Shown: positions 13,737 to 16,829 of the stretch, one piece after another | Layout of the letters: each line of letters begins with the position of its first letter | How positions within the stretch are numbered: the first letter of the stretch is position 1 | Source: Collinsella aerofaciens | GTDB lineage: Bacteria; Actinomycetota; Coriobacteriia; Coriobacteriales; Coriobacteriaceae | Length of the DNA: 16,829 nucleotides | Assembly: GCA_905213725.1 (NCBI GenBank) | Contig: CAJMJM010000027.1 | Span: 1 to 16,829, forward strand | Direction: 5' to 3' | The notes under the pieces: generated by a model | Database searches by the model: none | Told to the model about the DNA's origin: nothing | The model's input: the letters and a program-made list of their open reading frames with translations, nothing else | Translations under genes and position numbers: made by a program

Positions 13737-14663
13737 ATGAACAACATCGTACTTGCCGTTCTGCAGGGCGTGGTCGTCATGGCCGTCGCGCCGTTCTTCT
13801 CCGGTCTCGGCCGCGTGATCCGCGCCAAGATGCACAACCGTCGCGGCCCCAGCATCATGCAGGACTATCGCGACCTGGCCAAGCTCTTTGCGCGCCCCGA
13901 GTCCCAGAGCGAGGACGCGAGCTTTGCGCTGCGCATTATGCCGCCGCTGTTCTTCGCCGTCGCCTTTATGCTCGCGATGGGCCTGCCGCTCTTTACGGCG
14001 CAAAGCCCCATCCCGGTCTTTGGTGACGCCATCACCATCATGTACAGCCTGGCGCTCGCCCGCTTCTTCTTCGCCCTCTGCGGCGTGGATTCGTCCAACG
14101 CCTACGCCGGTATCGGCGGCGTCCGCGAGCTGCTCATGAGCGTGCTCATCGAGCCGTCCATGCTGCTGGCGCTGTTTGCCGCCGCCCTGGTGTGCGGTTC
14201 CACCGACATCGCCACCATGGGTCAGCACATCATGACGGGCGCCATCGACGCGCCGGTCGCCGTAATCCTCGCCGGCATCGCCTTTGCGATTGCCTGCTAC
14301 ATGGAACTCGGCAAGCTGCCGTTTGATCAGGCCGAGGCCGAGCAGGAGCTTCAGGAGGGCCCGCTCGCCGAGCTTTCCGGCCCGTCGCTTGCGATGGCCA
14401 AGCTCGCCATGTCCATGAAGCAGGTCCTGGTCGTCGCCTGGTTCTGCGCGATCTTCGTCCCCTGGGGCGAGCCCGCGACCGTGGGCGCCGCCGCTGTTCT
14501 GGGTGCAGTCATCTTCCTGGTGAAGTGCCTGATCGATTTTGTCGTATGCGGCGTGATCGAGAACTCCTGCTCGCGCTCGCGTTTTAAGGTGCTTGGCAAT
14601 CAGACCTGGGCCGTCGTGGGCATCGCCGTTCTGGCGTTTGTCTTCGTGGTCGTCGGCGTGTAG
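13737..14663 (+). CDS. hyfC: Hydrogenase-4 component C (NuoH-like membrane anchor)
   Basis: The 308-aa membrane protein is of the NuoH/HycD/HyfC family. The N-terminal GLGRVIRAKMHNRRGPSIMQDYRDLAKLF loop is diagnostic. MELGKLPFDQAEAEQEL carries the conserved acidic residues at the junction with the soluble hydrogenase arm, followed by several hydrophobic helices. It anchors the catalytic subunits and links them to the antiporter-like subunits. The start ATG 13737 has AAGGAGGGG a few bases upstream, 12 nt after the hyfB stop. Confidence 0.93.
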   Translation: MNNIVLAVLQGVVVMAVAPFFSGLGRVIRAKMHNRRGPSIMQDYRDLAKLFARPESQSEDASFALRIMPPLFFAVAFMLAMGLPLFTAQSPIPVFGDAITIMYSLALARFFFALCGVDSSNAYAGIGGVRELLMSVLIEPSMLLALFAAALVCGSTDIATMGQHIMTGAIDAPVAVILAGIAFAIACYMELGKLPFDQAEAEQELQEGPLAELSGPSLAMAKLAMSMKQVLVVAWFCAIFVPWGEPATVGAAAVLGAVIFLVKCLIDFVVCGVIENSCSRSRFKVLGNQTWAVVGIAVLAFVFVVVGV

Positions 14664-14678
14664 GAGAAGGGAGAAACA

Positions 14679-16331
14679 ATGTCATTTGCAGTCAGTCTGT
14701 CCCTTCTCGGCTTGGTCGCTATCGCGGCCCCGATGGTGGCCTCGGTGCTCGTCGCCCTGTTCCCCCGTCCGTACGCCAAGTGGTTCAGCGTTTTGGGTGC
14801 CGCCGTCTCGACGGTCTGCACCATCGCCCTCGCCGCGAATTTCGCTGGCGCCGGCATGCCCGACACGCAGGTCCCCCTGATCTCGTTTGGGCAGACCCTC
14901 GTCATGGGATTCACCTTCGATCGCATGAGCACGCTGCTTGCGCCCGCCTTTGTGGGTATCGGCCTGCTTGTCGTGATCTATTCGATTCCCTATATGAGCG
15001 AGAATAACCGTGAGCATCCCGACGCACCGCGTCGTCGCTTCTACGCGTACCTCGCGACCTTCATCGGCGCCATGGCTGGCCTTGTGTATAGCTCGACCCT
15101 TTTAGGCCAGCTCGTGTTCTTTGAGATCACGGGTGCGTGCTCTTGGGGCCTCATTAGCTACTACATGTCGCCTACGGCCAAGAAGGCGGGCATGAAGGCC
15201 CTGATCATCACGCATATCGGTGCGCTCGGCCTGTATCTGGGCGCCGCTATCGTGTTTGCCCACACCGGTACCTTCGCCATTACCGCGATTGCCGGCCTCG
15301 ACGCCAAGCTCAAGGCTATCGTCCTTTTGCTCGTGCTGTTTGCGGCCTGGGCCAAGTCCGCACAGGTTCCCATGTACATGTGGCTGCCTTCGGCTATGGA
15401 GGCGCCGACGCCTGTTTCGGCGTACCTGCATGGCGCCTCGATGGTCAAGGTCGGCGTGTGCGTGTTCGCGCGTGCACTCGTCTCTGCCGGCGAGATTCCC
15501 GAGATCGTGGGCTGGGTTGCCATTATCGACGCCATGGTCACCATGCTCTTTGGTTTCCTTATGTACCTGCCGCAAAAGGACATGAAGCGCCTGCTGGCCT
15601 TCTCCACGATTGCCCAGCTCTCCTATGTGTTCTTAGGACTGGGCCTTTCGGTCTTTGGCCGCCCGCTGGCCTTTGCCGCTGCCGTGTGCCGCAACTTTCA
15701 CACAGCCTTCCTGATCGCCGGGTCGTTCTCCTTTACGCTCGGCACGCGTATGCTGCCCAAGCTTCGCGGCATCGTAAAGAAGTACCCGATCTCGGGCGTG
15801 GGCTTCGGTGTCGCGGCGCTCGCCATTGCCGGCGTGCCGCCCATGAACACGTTCTTCTCGAAGTTCCAGATCATCGCCGGCGGCTTTTCTGTGGGTGCCG
15901 GCAACGTCGCGATCCTGGTGCTCGTGTGCATCATGGTTGCCGAGACGGTTGCCACCTTTGCCTGGTTCCTCAAGTGGATGGGCTATTGCCTGCCCGGCGA
16001 GCCGAGCGAAGAGGTCGCTGCGGGAGCCCCGCTTCCCCGCGCGATGGCGTTCGTGTTCATCGTGCTCATCATCATGGTTATCGTCAGCGGCCCGCTTTCG
16101 GCCAGCTGGATCGGTTTGGAGGTAGAACGTCATGGGTTTTTCGATCGTCAACTTCCTTGGCGGCCTTCTGATCGTCACGTCCACCATGGTGGTCGTCTCA
16201 AAGAACATCAAGCACGCCATCAGCTGGTATGCGGTGCAGTCGTTGGTGCTCGTGGGGCTGCTCGCTACGCTCGGTGCCACTACCGGTGCGCAGGAGCTGC
16301 TTATGTGGGCCGGATCTGCCTTTATCACTAA
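14679..16331 (+). CDS. hyfD: Hydrogenase-4 component D (antiporter-like), with an anomalous C-terminal extension into hyfE
   Basis: This is an antiporter-like membrane protein of the NuoL/M/N class, typical of HyfD. FFEITGACSWGLISYYM carries the key Glu. WAKSAQVPMYMWLPSAMEAPTPVSAYLHGASMVKVG (in two parts around residues 222-258) carries Lys and His residues. KDMKRLLAFSTIAQLSYVFLGLG is a further family segment. The normal protein should end near residue 480-485, after the last helix (SGPLSASWIG). In this sequence the frame continues another 66 codons out of phase through the start of hyfE, giving 550 aa with a His/Arg-rich tail of no similarity. A TAG at 16123-16125, one base out of frame, is where a one-base shift would end it. 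I trust residues 1-480 and doubt the tail. Confidence 0.85.
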   Translation: MSFAVSLSLLGLVAIAAPMVASVLVALFPRPYAKWFSVLGAAVSTVCTIALAANFAGAGMPDTQVPLISFGQTLVMGFTFDRMSTLLAPAFVGIGLLVVIYSIPYMSENNREHPDAPRRRFYAYLATFIGAMAGLVYSSTLLGQLVFFEITGACSWGLISYYMSPTAKKAGMKALIITHIGALGLYLGAAIVFAHTGTFAITAIAGLDAKLKAIVLLLVLFAAWAKSAQVPMYMWLPSAMEAPTPVSAYLHGASMVKVGVCVFARALVSAGEIPEIVGWVAIIDAMVTMLFGFLMYLPQKDMKRLLAFSTIAQLSYVFLGLGLSVFGRPLAFAAAVCRNFHTAFLIAGSFSFTLGTRMLPKLRGIVKKYPISGVGFGVAALAIAGVPPMNTFFSKFQIIAGGFSVGAGNVAILVLVCIMVAETVATFAWFLKWMGYCLPGEPSEEVAAGAPLPRAMAFVFIVLIIMVIVSGPLSASWIGLEVERHGFFDRQLPWRPSDRHVHHGGRLKEHQARHQLVCGAVVGARGAARYARCHYRCAGAAYVGRICLYH

Positions 16332-16785
16332 GGTCGTCCTGGTCCCTTATATCCTCAACCGCGCATACAAGAAGATGGGCGAACCGAGCGACGCATCGCT
16401 CAAGGCCGGCCTTAAGCCCGCGTGGGCCATTTGCATCATCGCCGTTGAGGTCGCGATCTGCTTTGCCGTCGTGACGCAGATCAGCCTGCCCACGGCCGAG
16501 GTCGCAACGCCTGCGCTCGCCATTAGCTTCGCTCACTTCTTTGTGGGCCTCACCTGCATCATCTCGCAGCGCAACATCATGAAGCAGATCTTTGGATACT
16601 GCCTTATGGAAAACGGCAGCCACGTGACGCTCGCGCTTTTGGCCCCCACCGCTCCCGAGATCATCGAGATCGGTATCGCCACCGACGCCATCTTTGCCGT
16701 CATCATCATGTCCATCGTCGTGCGGCGCATTTGGGACGACTCCCACTCGCTCGATTCGCGCGACCTGTCCGAGCGGAGGGGGTAG
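16132..16785 (+). CDS. hyfE: Hydrogenase-4 component E (NuoK-like membrane subunit)
   Basis: The 217-aa small membrane protein has about seven hydrophobic segments and almost exactly the length of E. coli HyfE. Its N-terminal VNFLGGLLIVTSTMVVVSKN and the motif FGYCLMENGSHVTLALLAP carry NuoK-like helices with a conserved Glu. It sits between the antiporter-like subunits in the membrane arm. The ATG at 16132 has GGAGG at 16118-16122 nine bases upstream. The first 200 nt are overlapped out of frame by the anomalous hyfD tail. hyfF starts 3 bases after its stop. Confidence 0.9.
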   Translation: MGFSIVNFLGGLLIVTSTMVVVSKNIKHAISWYAVQSLVLVGLLATLGATTGAQELLMWAGSAFITKVVLVPYILNRAYKKMGEPSDASLKAGLKPAWAICIIAVEVAICFAVVTQISLPTAEVATPALAISFAHFFVGLTCIISQRNIMKQIFGYCLMENGSHVTLALLAPTAPEIIEIGIATDAIFAVIIMSIVVRRIWDDSHSLDSRDLSERRG

Positions 16786-16788
16786 TCC

Positions 16789-16829
16789 ATGGAATCGTTG
16801 ATTCTCGCCCTGCTCGCGTCTCCTTTGGT
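16789..16829 (+). CDS. hyfF: Hydrogenase-4 component F, 3' truncated by window end
   Basis: Only 13 codons are visible: MESLILALLASPF. The ATG at 16789 lies 3 bases after the hyfE stop, with GGAGGGGG upstream. The short hydrophobic start and the fixed hyfABCDEF gene order point to HyfF, another antiporter-like subunit. The name is inferred mainly from position. Confidence 0.65.
   Translation, partial: MESLILALLASPL

Noticed and set aside
11655..14228. An 857-codon open frame on the minus strand opposite hyfA-hyfC
   Set aside because: The predicted protein is a His/Gly/Asp/Arg-rich string without domains, produced by the codon bias of the genes on the + strand. The + strand genes have clear HyfB/HyfC motifs.
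1..16829. CRISPR arrays, insertion sequences or phage genes
   Set aside because: I saw no regularly spaced repeats, no transposase or integrase motifs and no phage structural genes anywhere in the window.

Overview
The window looks like a chromosomal segment of a GC-rich, strictly anaerobic gut actinobacterium of the class Coriobacteriia. A Collinsella-like genome is my best guess. The basis is the strong G/C preference at third codon positions, the selenium and formate-hydrogenlyase gene content, and the BrnQ and tRNA context. The taxon is inferred from gene content and was not tested by any search.

Region 1 (1-3842, + strand) is a selenium-metabolism cluster. It holds the end of a 2-hydroxyacyl-CoA dehydratase-type activator ATPase, selD (selenophosphate synthetase), yedF (TusA-like plus DsrE-like domains), a DUF3343 putative Se/S carrier, and a class V cysteine desulfurase of the EF2568 type. 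The cluster ends in a clear Rho-independent terminator. selD is itself a selenoprotein gene: an in-frame TGA sits at codon 17, with a SECIS-like hairpin behind it. Region 2 (3866-5520) has a BrnQ branched-chain amino acid transporter, then tRNA-Pro(UGG) and tRNA-Gly(UCC). The tRNAs have an almost ideal sigma70-type promoter and a strong terminator.

Region 3 (about 5521-7800) is an accessory patch on the minus strand. It holds a lone AbiEi-like protein with a PD-(D/E)XK nuclease-like C-terminus, flanked by two inverted copies of an 81-nt palindromic element. Next comes a RelB/DinJ plus PIN toxin-antitoxin pair that looks decayed: the antitoxin is frameshifted at an A7 tract, and the toxin lacks expected acidic residues. 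An AT-rich intergenic stretch with a structured leader separates this patch from region 4.

Region 4 (8200-16829, + strand) encodes a formate hydrogenlyase of the Hyf (hydrogenase-4) type. It contains a HydN/HycB-like four-cluster ferredoxin, selenocysteine-containing formate dehydrogenase H (Sec140), a terminator-like hairpin, then hyfA, hyfB, hyfC, hyfD, hyfE and the first codons of hyfF. FdhH oxidises formate, the ferredoxin-like subunits carry electrons, and the membrane subunits HyfB-F anchor the hydrogenase and probably couple H2 evolution to ion translocation. The hydrogenase catalytic subunits must lie beyond the right edge.

The two halves are linked. Region 1 supplies selenophosphate, itself through a selenoprotein, and region 4 consumes it as selenocysteine. 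Both recoding sites share a GGUC apex in their predicted SECIS hairpins. I see no clearly new enzymatic system. The least explained items are the 81-nt inverted elements around the AbiEi-nuclease gene, the A7 frameshift in the antitoxin, and the 200-nt out-of-frame overlap of hyfD into hyfE.
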